From Maniola hyperantus (lineage: Eukaryota; Arthropoda; Insecta; Lepidoptera; Nymphalidae), in contig NC_048549.1 of the NCBI RefSeq assembly GCF_902806685.2, forward strand, positions 13,161,594-13,225,593: a stretch of 64,000 nucleotides of DNA, in the 5' to 3' direction. A program made the translations under genes and the position numbers. The number at the start of each line of letters is the position of its first letter. Position 1 is the first letter of the stretch. Positions 21,274 to 31,883 of the stretch are shown here, piece after piece. The notes below the pieces were generated by a model. The model did no database searches and was not told the DNA's origin. It saw only the letters and a program-made list of their open reading frames with translations.

Positions 21274-21482
21274 CTAGCCTATGCTCGCGCCTTCGTCCGC
21301 GTGGACTACGCAAATTTCAAACCCCTATTTCATCCCTTCAGGGGTTGAATTTTTAAAAATCCTTTCTTAGCGTATACCTACGTCATAATAGCTATCTGCA
21401 TGCCAAATTTCAGCCCGATCCGTCCAGTAGTTTGAGCTGTGCATTGATAGATCAGTCAACTTTTCCTTTTTATATATTTAGA
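21274..21482 (-). mobile_element. Helitron-like element, type C
   Basis: CTAGCCTATGCTCGCGCCTT to TTTTTATATATTTAGA; the (GTCA)n run is reduced to about one unit. Confidence 0.8.
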
Positions 21483-22360
21483 CTTTGTAAGAGACTGCAA
21501 AGATGTCTACTTTACATGCGTATGAAAAGTTGGTAATCCGTGAAAAATGTATTGTAACATAACTCGGCGGCATGGCTTTTACGAGGCTGCCGTCGGCGAC
21601 GCGCACAGCTGCGACGTCGACGTCGACGTCGACGACATGAGTTGGTTTAACTTGGTCTAGTGGTCATGATAGTTGCCTTCCAGTAAGCATACCTAAAGTC
21701 TATATCCGTGGTAATCTGGTTCGTTCCTCAGCATTATGCAACGTATCTCGATCATATTTACGACGCGCCTCGAGGCCCCGCCGTCTCGCTTCTGCGAATA
21801 ATTGAATCTTGTTAAGATTTCTATTTATTTAACCATAACCAACTATGTGCTAGTGCCGCATAAAAAGACCTATCACTAAATAAGCCAATCCGCACTTGGC
21901 CAGCAAAGTCAAAGTCAAATAATTTATTCAAAGTAGATATTACAGTAAACTTTTTAATTGTCAATTGTTGTATTTGTGGACACAGATCTAATAGATATGA
22001 TATGATATCTCTCGCTCTAGCAGAGATCCTTGACTTGAGAGACTTGAGAAAATTCCTTCTATTTTACGTTCGCTTCGGCTATTGTAACCTTCAAATTGTA
22101 TAAGTACAATTTTCAAAACAAATCAATTATTTCTTTAAAATACTTGAGTCAACATAACCTCACTTCACGTTGTTTGTCAAGATCTCACTTACAAAAAAAT
22201 ATATTAAAAAAACCGACTTCCAAAACTTCCACTACAAAGTAAAAAATAACTTTTGTTTCTAGATTCATTTATGCTCGCCAGACTTCATTCACTGTCAAAA
22301 ACAGGCAAAGTGGGTTGCACAAATCAGTTTAATCTTACCTATGGTTAAGTTATTATATAG
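21483..22360. other. Unassigned; short GC island
   Basis: Bases 21,585-21,650 hold CGTCGGCGACGCGCACAGCT and (GACGTC)n-like GCGACGTCGACGTCGACGTC, a short palindromic CpG-rich run. No exon signal is seen. Confidence 0.4.
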
Positions 22361-22361
22361 A

Positions 22362-22369
22362 GTTATCTA

Positions 22370-22407
<38 letters not shown>

Positions 22408-22506
22408 GAGTTATCTGTCTGTTTCGCTCGCACTTACAGGTCGTAGGTAAGTGCGAGCGAAACAGACAGATAACTCGACGACTCAGTTTAAAATGCATCG
22501 ACTATA
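22362..22506. mobile_element. Foldback MITE (M3) with a (TA)n expansion
   Basis: The right arm (TAACTCGACGACTCAGTTTA...CATCGACTATA) and the hairpin TAAGTGCGAGCGAAACAGAC are as in the 129-bp copy at 41,193. The left terminal part is replaced by about 36 bp of (TA)n. Confidence 0.75.
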
Positions 22507-22923
22507 AACCGTCTAAACTATCCTTATAAACTACTTACTTACTGGGTCTTTACTATAATAGATATTATATATGCATATACATATTCGCAAATCCTGTAAA
22601 ACTAATAGATTACTGTTTATTCCAACGTTGATTAATGTAAAGGACTGTACCTCGCCCCTTTCACGTGGGAATAAAGTTCATTTTGGCATGTTTATTCCGT
22701 GGATTAAGTTATAAGGATGATAATAATAATATCTTATATTTTATTTGACTACAATCGCTTCAGGCGCTCTAAAATATTGCTAGTTTAAATCGGATTTAAC
22801 AGACTGATTTATTTGTCAATGCTACTTAGGTTTCGATCTCGTTTTTAACCGAGATAACAATATTTTAAAGTCTATAAAGTAGACCGTACAACTTTATACA
22901 GGTTGTGAACCTTCCGTCTTTGA

Positions 22924-23251
22924 CAACCTCCCTGGCGCAGTGGTAAGCTCTGTTGTCTTATTAGTGTGAGGTCCCGGGTTTGATTCCCGGCAGGGGTTTG
23001 AAATTTTATAATATCTTTGGTGGGAGGCTTGGACCGTGGCCAGTTACCACCCTACCGGCAAAGCCGTGCCGCCAAGCGATTTAGCGTTCTGGTACGATGC
23101 CGTGTAGAAACCAAAGGGGTGTGGGTTTAATAAAAAAAATCCATACCCCTTCCAGGTTAGCCCGCTTCCATCTTAGACTGCATCATCACTTACCACCAGA
23201 TGAGATTGCAGTCATGGGCTAACTTGTATCTGAATAAATAAAAAAAAAACA
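22924..23251 (+). mobile_element. S2 SINE, full length
   Basis: ACCTCCCTGGCGCAGTGGTA (A box), GGTCCCGGGTTTGATTCCCG (B box), CGGCAAAGCCGTGCCGCCAA body and CTAACTTGTATCTGAATAAA then poly(A). This is the reference copy of S2. Confidence 0.85.
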
Positions 23252-23252
23252 A

Positions 23253-23724
23253 AAGTCTGGTTGGTTTCAAATTTTCAAAATAAAATAAGGCTTTAATAAC
23301 AACTTGTACTTGAGTAAAAAAATTGAACTAAAAGTGATATTATTAAATCCCTAATAAGGATTTTCTGAGCCTCATGTATCTACATTTATGACTGTATTGA
23401 TTTATAAAAATGTCACATTTCTGGGATATAATTCCATAAGAAAATAATTAACAGTTCGATTGAGTTTGATTAATTAATATTCAAATAGGAATCAAACTCC
23501 GTTTTTATGGAGAACGCTCTTAAGTCTGGTTGGTTTAAAAAAAAAACCTTTTTTTTACAATAACAATTTCTTACTTAAAGTGTTACTAAATTAAACTAGG
23601 AGTAATATTAACTTCCCAATAAGGATTTTCTTAGCCTCATCTCATGTAGGTACATTTATGACTGTATTTATACAAATGACACATTTCTGAGTATAATTCC
23701 ATAAGGAAATAATTAGCGCAGTTC
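23253..23724. repeat. Diverged tandem duplication, about 270-bp period
   Basis: 23,253-23,464 and 23,524-23,724 share GTCTGGTTGGTTT, AATAAGGATTTTCT(G/T)AGCCTCAT, TACATTTATGACTGTATT and ATAATTCCATAAG(A/G)AAATAATTA. They differ by many substitutions and small indels, so the duplication is old. Confidence 0.75.
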
Positions 23725-23837
23725 ATAAGGAACTGGCTGCAATGCGTTAATACGAATATTATGTTAATACGTAAGCACCTATCTCATTAATTTGTATAGA
23801 GTAATATTCCCATTTTTCATTGACTATTTTTTTAAAT

Positions 23838-23915
23838 TACATTACAAGTTAGCCCTTGACTTTAATTTCACTTGGTGGTAGGTGATGATGCGGTCTGGCG
23901 GAAGCGGGCTAACTA
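23838..23915 (-). mobile_element. S2 SINE tail fragment
   Basis: TTACAAGTTAGCCCTTGACT to GGTGATGATGCGGTCTGGC. Confidence 0.7.
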
Positions 23916-23989
23916 ATAAGCGGTCACAAAACATAACATTTTGTAAGTCGCTTCATCTAATTTCTCCTTAAAGTTAACAGTTTTCCGCT

Positions 23990-24630
23990 TTAGGCACTTG
24001 TCCCAACGCGCGACGCGCGACACGGAAGCGTTTATTGGCAACTATTTTCTCGCTCAAGAAACGTACCAATGAAACGTTAATAAAAGAGGTAAATTATATC
24101 TAATTTAATAAAAGAGGAAATTATTCTATTAAATATACAACAATAAAAGAATATTTGAAAAGATCGCGGACTATGCACATTGCACACTGTTGGCGAGAAT
24201 TCTCTCCCATTAGTTTATCGCAACGACAAGAGCTATCAAAGAAAAACTCGCTCAGCCACGCTTTCTTGGTAGTCGGTAAATGTATACTACGCGACAGATC
24301 GAGATCACCAATCGGGGTATGAGGCGGGGGGACACCCCCCAACACCCGCATGTCACCCGCGTTTGCCCGCACCGGGAAGGTGCAGGGGATGTGCCGGTGT
24401 GCAGAGCGTTTCCTCCCCGATTGGAATCTCGATCTGTCGTGACTCGTGCACTATAGGTATGTTTTTTCTACCGGAGCGAATAATCGGATAATCGCCCGTC
24501 AAACTCGCATAGCCCAGCGACAAAACTATCCCAAATACACACTCGCTTCTCGTTGCTCGCAAACCCATTTCTAGTTTTTAGCGGAACTCATTTCTCGCTA
24601 ATCGTCGGCGGTCGGACGAGTGCCTTAGAA
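23990..24630. mobile_element. Probable TIR element with nested M5 MITE
   Basis: TTAGGCACTTGTCCCAACGC near 23,990 and GCGGTCGGACGAGTGCCTTA near 24,630 are imperfect inverted ends. An M5 MITE lies inside at 24,293-24,455. No transposase frame is seen. Confidence 0.45.
24293..24455. mobile_element. TIR MITE M5
   Basis: TATACTACGCGACAGATCGA at the left, CGATCTGTCGTGACTCGTGC/ACTATA at the right, with a GC-rich centre. Ends are TATA...TATA as in the other copies. Confidence 0.75.
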
Positions 24631-24974
24631 GGTAGAGTTATCGTAAAATGCACTGAGAACGGTCGTAGAACAGATTGTACAAAACGTTTCCATTGACGAA
24701 CAAGTCGGCAATTCGCTTTGACCTCCCAGTTTGACGCCAATGACTCGGAATTTACAAAATGGAAGCCGCAATGGATTATGAGTCTGTTTCCATTATATCG
24801 CTCTATTTATTTTTAAAGAAATTTTATTTTATCAAAAAATACTTACTAACTACATTGACTTATATATTACTTCGTATAAACAGGGCCACTGAACAAACAA
24901 AATGGCACCGACTCAGTGGTGCTTTAGCACCAATGCAACCTCAGTGACGTCTGGATTTCAAACGGGTCGTTCAT

Positions 24975-25140
24975 TAGTATCTAATAATAATAATAATAAA
25001 TACACTTTATTTGCACAACCACAAGAAGGATTACATTAAAGAATAAAAAACACAGACAGAAGGAAGATACAAAAGGCGGCCTTATCGCTAATTAGCGATC
25101 TCTACCAGGCAACCTTAAAGATTGGAAAGTATAAGGAAAA
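24975..25140 (-). mobile_element. Retroelement 3' end
   Basis: (AAT)n then ACACTTTATTTGCACAACCA and GGCGGCCTTATCGCTAATTA/GCGATCTCTACCAGGCAACC, a layout common to retroelement 3' ends in moths. The clade is not assigned. Sequence from 25,141 to 25,560 shows nothing recognisable. Confidence 0.5.
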
Positions 25141-25564
25141 TTAGACTGCAGGTGGTGTGTAATATACTAATAAACATACATTCAAATAACTGATACATAC
25201 TAATACCTACTGTTTACTTTTTAACCATAGCTACAGACAAACTGTATGGAATCTTCACTTAAATTGTTATCCCCTTTGTAAGTCTGATATATTTGTACGG
25301 AATTTGCATGCAGTGTTTACTTTTAAAAGATTTAACATAGTTGTGCATGATAGAAAAACCTATGTATATATTATAGTTAGTAAGTTTTATGTTAAAATCG
25401 CTAGTAAACCATTCAATAAAAATAAAATAAAATAAAAAATACATAAACCACTAATACATGTATTAAAAGAGAATCTAAGAGTTGGCGCTGATTTATTTGG
25501 TCCCAACACCGTGAAAAATTTTGTTCGCTTGGGTATATCTTGTTATTTTTATCGATGACTAACT

Positions 25565-25682
25565 AGGTAAAAAGTAGCATATTATGTTCTTCCCTGGGAT
25601 GCAAGCTATCTCTGTACCTTTAAGATGGACTAATTAAAAGATAGCAGACAGACTGTGTGTCTCACTTTCGCATTAATAATAT
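25565..25682 (-). mobile_element. Worn type A Helitron-like fragment
   Basis: AAAAAGTAGCATATTATGTT, CTGGGATGCAAGCTATCTCT and CACTTTCGCATTAATAA. Confidence 0.5.
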
Positions 25683-25844
25683 TACCATGGATTATAAAAA
25701 TGAACTGCTAAAATATATATCTGTTAATAATACCTTGATAATAACGAATCGACGATAATATGTATAATGACGAAACTTCATCATAATCATCGTCATTATC
25801 AACCGATAGTCGCCCACTGCTTGCACTGCCTGAATCCAGCGGCT

Positions 25845-26090
25845 TGGAGTTTCTCTGCGTGATCAAATCAGAAATGAGGAGATCTGTAGGAGAACTAGAG
25901 TAACCGACATAGCTCAAAGTGTGAAGTGGCAATGGGCAGGGCACATAGTTCGTAAAACCGATAGACGTTGGGTTTCCAAAGTGCTCGAATAGCGATTAGG
26001 GACTTCGCATCGGAAAGCGCAGCGTTGGAAGACCCCCACTAGGTGGACAGACGACATCAAATGAGTCGCTGGGAACTGAAATATGAAATG
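25845..26090 (+). pseudogene. RTE-like LINE 3' end
   Basis: AATCAGAAATGAGGAGATCT, GTGAAGTGGCAATGGGCAGG, CGGAAAGCGCAGCGTTGGAA and GGTGGACAGACGACATCAAA match the RTE copy at 41.07-41.5 kb. The frame is broken and the (GAT)n tail is missing. Confidence 0.75.
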
Positions 26091-26428
26091 AAATAAAAAT
26101 AATGCGAACAGTCCCAAAGTCGATGTATTCGAGCGAACGAATCGATTCTACGTGTGACATAAACAACATTACCTGTGGCAGAGCGACCGTGAGAAACGAT
26201 TCTCGCATCGATTCTGGAACAACTACCACGTTGCAATCGTTTAGCTATTGTTGAAGTAAGTGTTGGTACTGTTGGTGTTTGCTGTGTAATATGGGCATAA
26301 GCTAAAAGCTTACAGGCTAAAATTTAACAGAGTAAAGACTTGAAAAGTAAACATTTCGACCCTATTCGGAGGCTCCGTGGTACCTCTAACTTTTTGCAGC
26401 TATGTGCGTTTTATACAATTATTAAATA
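26091..26428. other. Unassigned sequence
   Basis: Contains two ATTCGAGCGAACGAATCGAT / GAGAAACGATTCTCGCATCG near-palindromes; otherwise nothing recognised. Confidence 0.35.
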
Positions 26429-26648
26429 CTAGCTTATGCTCTTGACTTCGTCCGCGTGGACTACACAAATTTCAAACCCCTATTTCACCCCCTTAGGGGC
26501 TGAATTTTCAAAAATCCTTTCTTAGCGGATTCCCAAGTCTTAATTAGCTATCTGCATGCCAAAGTTCAGCCCGATCCGTCCAGTAGTTTCAGCTCAGTCA
26601 GATCAGTCAGTCAGTCAGTCAGTCATCTTTTCCTTTTATATATTTAGA
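26429..26648 (-). mobile_element. Helitron-like element, type C
   Basis: CTAGCTTATGCTCTTGACTT to TTTTATATATTTAGA. It is followed 16 bp later by an M4 MITE, a junction repeated at 50.7 kb. Confidence 0.8.
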
Positions 26649-26664
26649 TTAAAGATTATAAAGT

Positions 26665-26853
26665 TCTACGCAGCAAAAAGTAATGTACATCGGCCTTTAG
26701 AATGACATTTCGACTTTGTAGAGCGTTGTCTCTGTCACTTATATCTAAGTATATTATGACGTTTTGTCGGTCTCAACGACAGAGACAATGCTCTACAAAT
26801 TTACTATCTCCTTATAAACGTCGATGTACATTATTTTCTGCCGCGTACTGTAC
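26665..26853. mobile_element. TIR MITE M4, full
   Basis: AGTAATGTACATCGGCCTTT at the left and CGTCGATGTACATTATTTTC/TGCCGCGTACTGTAC at the right. The inner pair TTTGTAGAGCGTTGTCTCTG / CAGAGACAATGCTCTACAAA is almost perfect. Confidence 0.8.
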
Positions 26854-27044
26854 TTGCTTTAACGGTGAAAGAAAATATCGTAAGGAAATCTGTAGGCTCT
26901 TTCTTAATATATTACCTAGGTACCTACACATTTTATTCACAAGGACCAATGAATGAAAGTTCTAGATCTCATTTCTGTCAACATCTATGACCGCTATTTG
27001 ACGAGCGTCGACAAATGATTGAGCCTGTCGCCTCTCCGATCCGA

Positions 27045-27421
27045 TAGGGATCTGTACGCTTAGTACGAGATTTTATGTCTCACCAACGTTAATAGTATTC
27101 GAGTGTCGAAACACTTCCGCGTTATAGTAAACTGGATCTTAAGTGTCTTGTTTTAAAGCTCAAGTTTGCTTTGTTTTCTGTTGTGCGCTATGGTCCCAAA
27201 TAAAATGTTATTTATTTATTTATTTAAGTTTGTCTACACATCTGCAGCCAGCGCTCCAAGCGGAAACGTTGTGAAATTAAAATCAGTGGCATTGAATTTT
27301 TAACTTCAATTCAAGGCGTTTAGTTAAGTAAAATGTACTTTGACGTTATTGTGTTTCGACTCTCGAATTCTAGCAACGTTGTTTTGTGAGACGTAAAATC
27401 TTATACTAAGCGTACTGATCT
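27045..27421. mobile_element. TIR element, about 375 bp
   Basis: Left end GATCTGTACGCTTAGTACGA, GATTTTATGTCTCACCAACG; right end CAACGTTGTTTTGTGAGACG, AAGCGTACTGATC. The ~65-bp inverted ends are imperfect. A (TTTA)n run lies at 27,207-27,228. There is no transposase frame. Confidence 0.7.
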
Positions 27422-27469
27422 TTATCAATTCAGATGTTTGACATCTTGAGCGCTCCCACTAAAACATAT

Positions 27470-28040
27470 TGAGAAAGAGCCCGAGAGGGCCAGACCGTCG
27501 TTATTTTATAAAAGCTGAAAATGTCTTTGCGTATTGTCCCCAACACAGGCTTTGGCAGATAACAGGTAACAAAGACGTATAAAATCTTTCTTCTAAGTCT
27601 AATGTCCTTTTTCCTCCTTTTATTTGTATATCTTGAGTGTTTGGCAGTGAGTTGCCATGCCTTGATACTAAGAGTTTGGCAATGCATGACGTGATTCCTA
27701 ATACAATTCCGCAGAAAAACAATTATTATAGAGAACGAGCCAGCGCGTGCGTAATAAAGGTGTTGAAAATTCTTGCATCAAAGAATAAAGTCTAATTTTT
27801 TATATTTTCTTCGGAATAGCACGTCAGGCATTGCCAGACACTTAATATCGTGGCATCCCCCTGCCAAACCCTCAAACTTTATTTAAATTCTGGCCTGTTA
27901 TTTCCCAAAGCCATGATCCAAACTTCATAGTCGCTGATCGTTCCTTCCTATGTTGGGGACAGTGTGCATAGAAACTTTCAGCTTTTATATAATAACGAAG
28001 GTCTGGCCCTCCCGGGCTCTCTCTTTATATTGGTTATAGT
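27470..28040. repeat. Large foldback
   Basis: AGAGCCCGAGAGGGCCAGAC and TTGTCCCCAACACAGGCTTT (left) are the inverse of GTTGGGGACAGTGTGCATAG and CTGGCCCTCCCGGGCTCTCT (right). Arms of about 100 bp enclose roughly 380 bp. A related arm occurs at 49.70-49.76 kb. Confidence 0.65.
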
Positions 28041-28493
28041 TCCCTTCGGCTCCCACATAGATTTGAATTTTGATCTCGAACTCGTTTACAATCATCAAGT
28101 TAGGTTCGGGCTCGCGACTGCGCGCTAAAATCACGGGTTTTAACATCTAAAAATTAAATTTAAAACTGTGTCTGTCCTTTTCATATTACATAGTAACTAG
28201 TAAGATTTAGTTGTGCTCAGAATCAGTACAATTATTGACCGGTAACCACACAAAAAATCTATTTTATTTCAATTAAAAATAATCTTTATTAAAATGGGAC
28301 GAACATCTTAGCAACAATCCACCGCTTCTTCGGAATGTTGCTTCTAACGACAAGAACCGCCAAGAAGCACGATGGTTGCATTTTTCAAAAATATTTCATT
28401 TAATTTTATTCCGTAATGAAGTCGCGTGCTTCTACTTAGCATTAGATAAAAATAACTTAAATTTTCTTGACGCACTTTCGCTAGCAAGAAACA
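28041..28493. repeat. Repeat shared with 40.2-40.4 kb
   Basis: GGCTCGCGACTGCGCGCTAA, ACTGTGTCTGTCCTTTTCAT and TTACATAGTAACTAGTAAGA resemble 40,270-40,430. The remainder is unassigned. Confidence 0.45.
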
Positions 28494-28908
28494 TCGGTCA
28501 AGTGCGAGTCGGACACGAACGGTTCCGCACCATCGTACAAAAATGACACTTTTTGTTACAACGAATCTCAAACTAGTATAATATTATGTTCGCTCCAACA
28601 ATTACCTAAACTACACTGCCAGTTAAACACGCAGAGCGCCATCTATGACGTGATTTAGTAAACATATTATTCAGTTGTGAACACTAATTTTTAATTTATT
28701 TTTGTGATGTATCTAATCATAAAAATCACGGTTTCCTTTACTTGTGCCATTAAGACAAATTTCATGATTCTAGGTTAACAGAAAGTACCCTATAGGTTTT
28801 GAATCGCTTGACGGGTCTTGAGTCTTGACTGATACGACAAACAGATGGGCAACGAAGTTGGGGTTGGGGAAGTAAGGGTTCCTTTTGAGGTACGGAACCC
28901 TAAAAAGT
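28494..28908 (+). repeat. GGTTCCGTAC-type dispersed repeat
   Basis: GGTCAAGTGCGAGTCGGACA at the left; CATGATTCTAGGTTAACAGA and AAGTACCCTATAGGTTTTGA inside; GAGGTACGGAACCCTAAAAA at the right. Confidence 0.7.
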
Positions 28909-29607
28909 CTTTAGTGCTTTAACTATGTCTGTAGAATGCAACCTACAATTATCGCTTGAAGACTCCACTCCACAATGCTTGTTAGAGGGCCGGCTGGCTT
29001 TCTAAGGGTTCTAAGAAGCAGTTTAATTAAAAAAATATCTGTATCGATTGCAATTAGTTTCAAACGGCGTTACGGGCGGTCATCTTCATAGCTCCTTACG
29101 GTAAAGAGTGATTCACACTGGTAGAGATCCAAGCGTTTTTTTAACCGCTAAAGAATACGTTATTTTACACCAAGCGAGGAAAAATGTATAAACAAGATAG
29201 TATTAGCAATAAACAATCGATTCGCGCTTATGCGTTATGCGTGCGAATAAAGCTAATAAACATAGACGAATGGACCCCCCACACTTCGTCGTATGCGGCC
29301 GGATAGTGCGAATAACAAATAACACAACGAAGTGTGGTTCCGCCATTAGATTCAGTTCATAAAATTATATAATGAATTTTATAATTCATTTTTAAAGAAT
29401 CCCTTTTTTATGTGTTCTACAAATATGCAAAATGTATGATACCGTTTCCGCCATGTTAATACCGACTATGACGTCACATGTATGAAATTAAAAATGAATG
29501 AGCAAACAAGCAGGTGGGTCACCTGAGGTGGGCCGCCCTTGAACATTTGCAGCACTAGAGGTACCGCCAATGTGTTGCCCGTCTTTCAGGAGTTTGTTGA
29601 TCCGTCC
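28909..29607. other. Unassigned sequence
   Basis: A short inverted pair CCCCACACTTCGT / ACGAAGTGTGGT (29,277 and 29,328) is the only structure noticed. Confidence 0.35.
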
Positions 29608-30384
29608 CTTGTATAATCCCATGTCAAAATCTAGTAGAAACACCGCCGAAGGGAGTTAGCTGGTTTCACAGTTCGCATGTGCAGATTTATCGGTGAACGA
29701 GTGTTAAACACTGTTCGTCTGGTGAGACTTTTACAGTATTACCTATGTCAGCAACACTGACTAAATTACTAGGTATTTTTAGCTAATTTTAAAGAATTGG
29801 TTTGAATTCAAAGTATTGATCAAGATTATCAATTTATTTATTGAAAGTTAGTTTAATGAATTTGACATTGTTTGACTCATCCGATGTCACGCGATTTGTG
29901 GCGGGCAGCCATTTTGAATCAATTTGTATAAATACCGGTGTTTGGCCCTTTTGAAGGCAGTCTCGCTCTGACTCGAGACTCAACGACTATTAAATACTTT
30001 TTGTGTTTAGGTCGTTATTTCAATCAAGTGGTTGAAATAGCATTTATTCCCCGATAAAGTTAATATTTCAGTTAGGTTAGTCTAAAGACTAAAACTCTCG
30101 ACAAGCCTCTAAGCGTTGTGATCCATCTCCGCGCGCAAGTTTAATATGGGAGGACATTTTAACTAAACTCATCTAAAAATACTCAATAATTCGCCTGCTT
30201 TTCTGACTGACTCTTTTACCTATGTCCCTCTCTACCCGCAAGTCCTTGATTAGACACAGAGAGGGACAAGAAATTCTCTAAATAAACCACGCTCGTGATC
30301 TGCTACGTGAAATCTCGCAGAACAGAACTAATGAAGCGTACGGAATGGTACGGAATTTGACTAATGACTTTTCATAACGAAGTG
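29608..30384. mobile_element. Dispersed repeat interrupted by a 466-bp insertion
   Basis: Outer parts 29,608-29,749 and 30,227-30,384 are contiguous in the copy at 47,243-47,463. The break is flanked by the 11-bp direct repeat TTACCTATGTC (29,739-29,749 and 30,216-30,226). A direct repeat of the left part (CCGCCGAAGGGAGTT and GCATGTGCAGATTTATC) stands at 30,488-30,575. Confidence 0.8.
29750..30215. mobile_element. 466-bp insertion with TATA box, class unknown
   Basis: Defined by comparison with the uninterrupted copy at 47 kb. It contains TATAAATACCGGTG near 29,927-29,940 with AAGGCAGTCTCGC about 25 bp downstream, a layout like an LTR promoter, but its ends are not TG...CA. No open frame. 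A solo LTR or non-autonomous element is possible. Confidence 0.6.
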
Positions 30385-30575
30385 CTTTCACCGCTGTCAC
30401 CATCAAATCAACCAATCACAACAACTACTATTGGATAGTCATAGATATTTTCGAGCTAATAGTATTCATGTAATTTTGTCATGATCTGGCCCTTGTATAA
30501 CCCCATGTCGAATCTATTGGAAATACCGCCGAAGGGAGTTGGTTTCACCATCGCATGTGCAGATTTATCTGTGAG

Positions 30576-31400
30576 GCAGCTCAGTTCGGTGCTTTCTTCA
30601 TACAAACGTAGGAGGGAAAATACAACAATATTCGATATTGTACGCACAAAACTAAGAATTATATCGATTTATCTCGTCTTTATCTAGGTTCAATGATATC
30701 TAAAACATTGAAAAAAATATTGATTTAAAAGTTAGGAGCCTCAAAAGATTCCTATTTTAACACTAAATTTATGACAACTTTGGGCGTAAATAAATAAGAT
30801 TAGGGATATGAAAATTCTAAAACAATTTATCATTACACGTAGTTTATTTATTCATTAGTTGAAATAACTTTACTTTGCAAACCTAAATTCAGTAGTTTTT
30901 TCTCAAAAATACTTTTCCCAAACTACTGTTCAACCCTTTTCAAGCGCTTGATTTCGGTTAAAATAATCATGCCTCTCACCCCAAAACATTAGACACCGCG
31001 CGGGTGGCGGAGGGAAGGGCCAGCCCAGCGGCGCGCGGCTGCGCGTGTAATATTGTGGTTTCTATGACGACGAATGTTGTTATTGATATGTTTTCAAAAA
31101 TAAAAGTCGTAATTATTTTATAAAATTACTTTATATTTATTAATAAGTTAATTCGTTTATTCCTCTCATAATTCAGTGGCTATGCAAATGTGTAGAAGAT
31201 TGAGTAGAGTCAATAAGTCCTTCAAATACTTATTGCATTTTGTACATTGACCTCTGGAATTTGAACTTTGGACACCAATTTTATTCATTGGTTTATTGAC
31301 CTGACTTTATTGTTGAGGTTCTAGTAGGGATACCTACTCGTGTGGTCCTAGTACAATAGGTAAGTAACTTTGTTGAGTTATTTATTTTATCTAATTTAAA
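30576..31400. other. Mostly unassigned; GC-rich patch at 31,000-31,050
   Basis: GCGCGGGTGGCGGAGGGAAG and CCCAGCGGCGCGCGGCTGCG form a short CpG-rich patch without an exon. Flanks are AT-rich. A related patch (ACGGCGCGCGGCGGCTCCG) is at 50.43 kb. Confidence 0.4.
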
Positions 31401-31853
31401 AAAAACCGGCCAAGTGCGAGTCAGACTCGCGCACCAAGGGTTCCGTACTCAGGTATTTTTTTGACATTTTGCTCCATAAATCAAAAACTATTTTGCATAA
31501 AAATAAATAAAAATGTGTTTTAGAATACACAAGTAAAGCCCTTTCATATAATACCCCACTTGGTATACTTATCATACAATGAAAATTGAAAATACTAATT
31601 ATTTTTTTCATTAACACACTTTAATTTTTTTTTGTATGTTGTAATCATAAATCTACGGTTTTCGGATTTATTCCTTTACTTGTGCTCTAAGACCTACGTA
31701 CCTACTAAATTTCATGATTCTGGGTCAACGGGAAGTACCCTATAGGTTTGTGTGACAGATACGACAGACAGACGGAGAGACGGACAGACAGACAGACACC
31801 GAAGTGATTCTAAGGGCCCTTTTTTTCCTTTTACAGTACGGAACCCTAAAAAG
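31401..31853 (+). repeat. GGTTCCGTAC-type dispersed repeat
   Basis: AACCGGCCAAGTGCGAGTCA at the left, GACAGACGGAGAGACGGACA microsatellite and AGTACGGAACCCTAAAAAGG at the right. It is half of a large inverted pair with 31.9-32.34 kb. Confidence 0.75.
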
Positions 31854-31883
31854 GTACCTGTATATTATGTATAATAATATAGG

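Noticed and set aside
29927..30060. TATA-containing stretch as the promoter of a host gene
   Set aside because: It lies wholly within a defined insertion and no exon follows on either strand.
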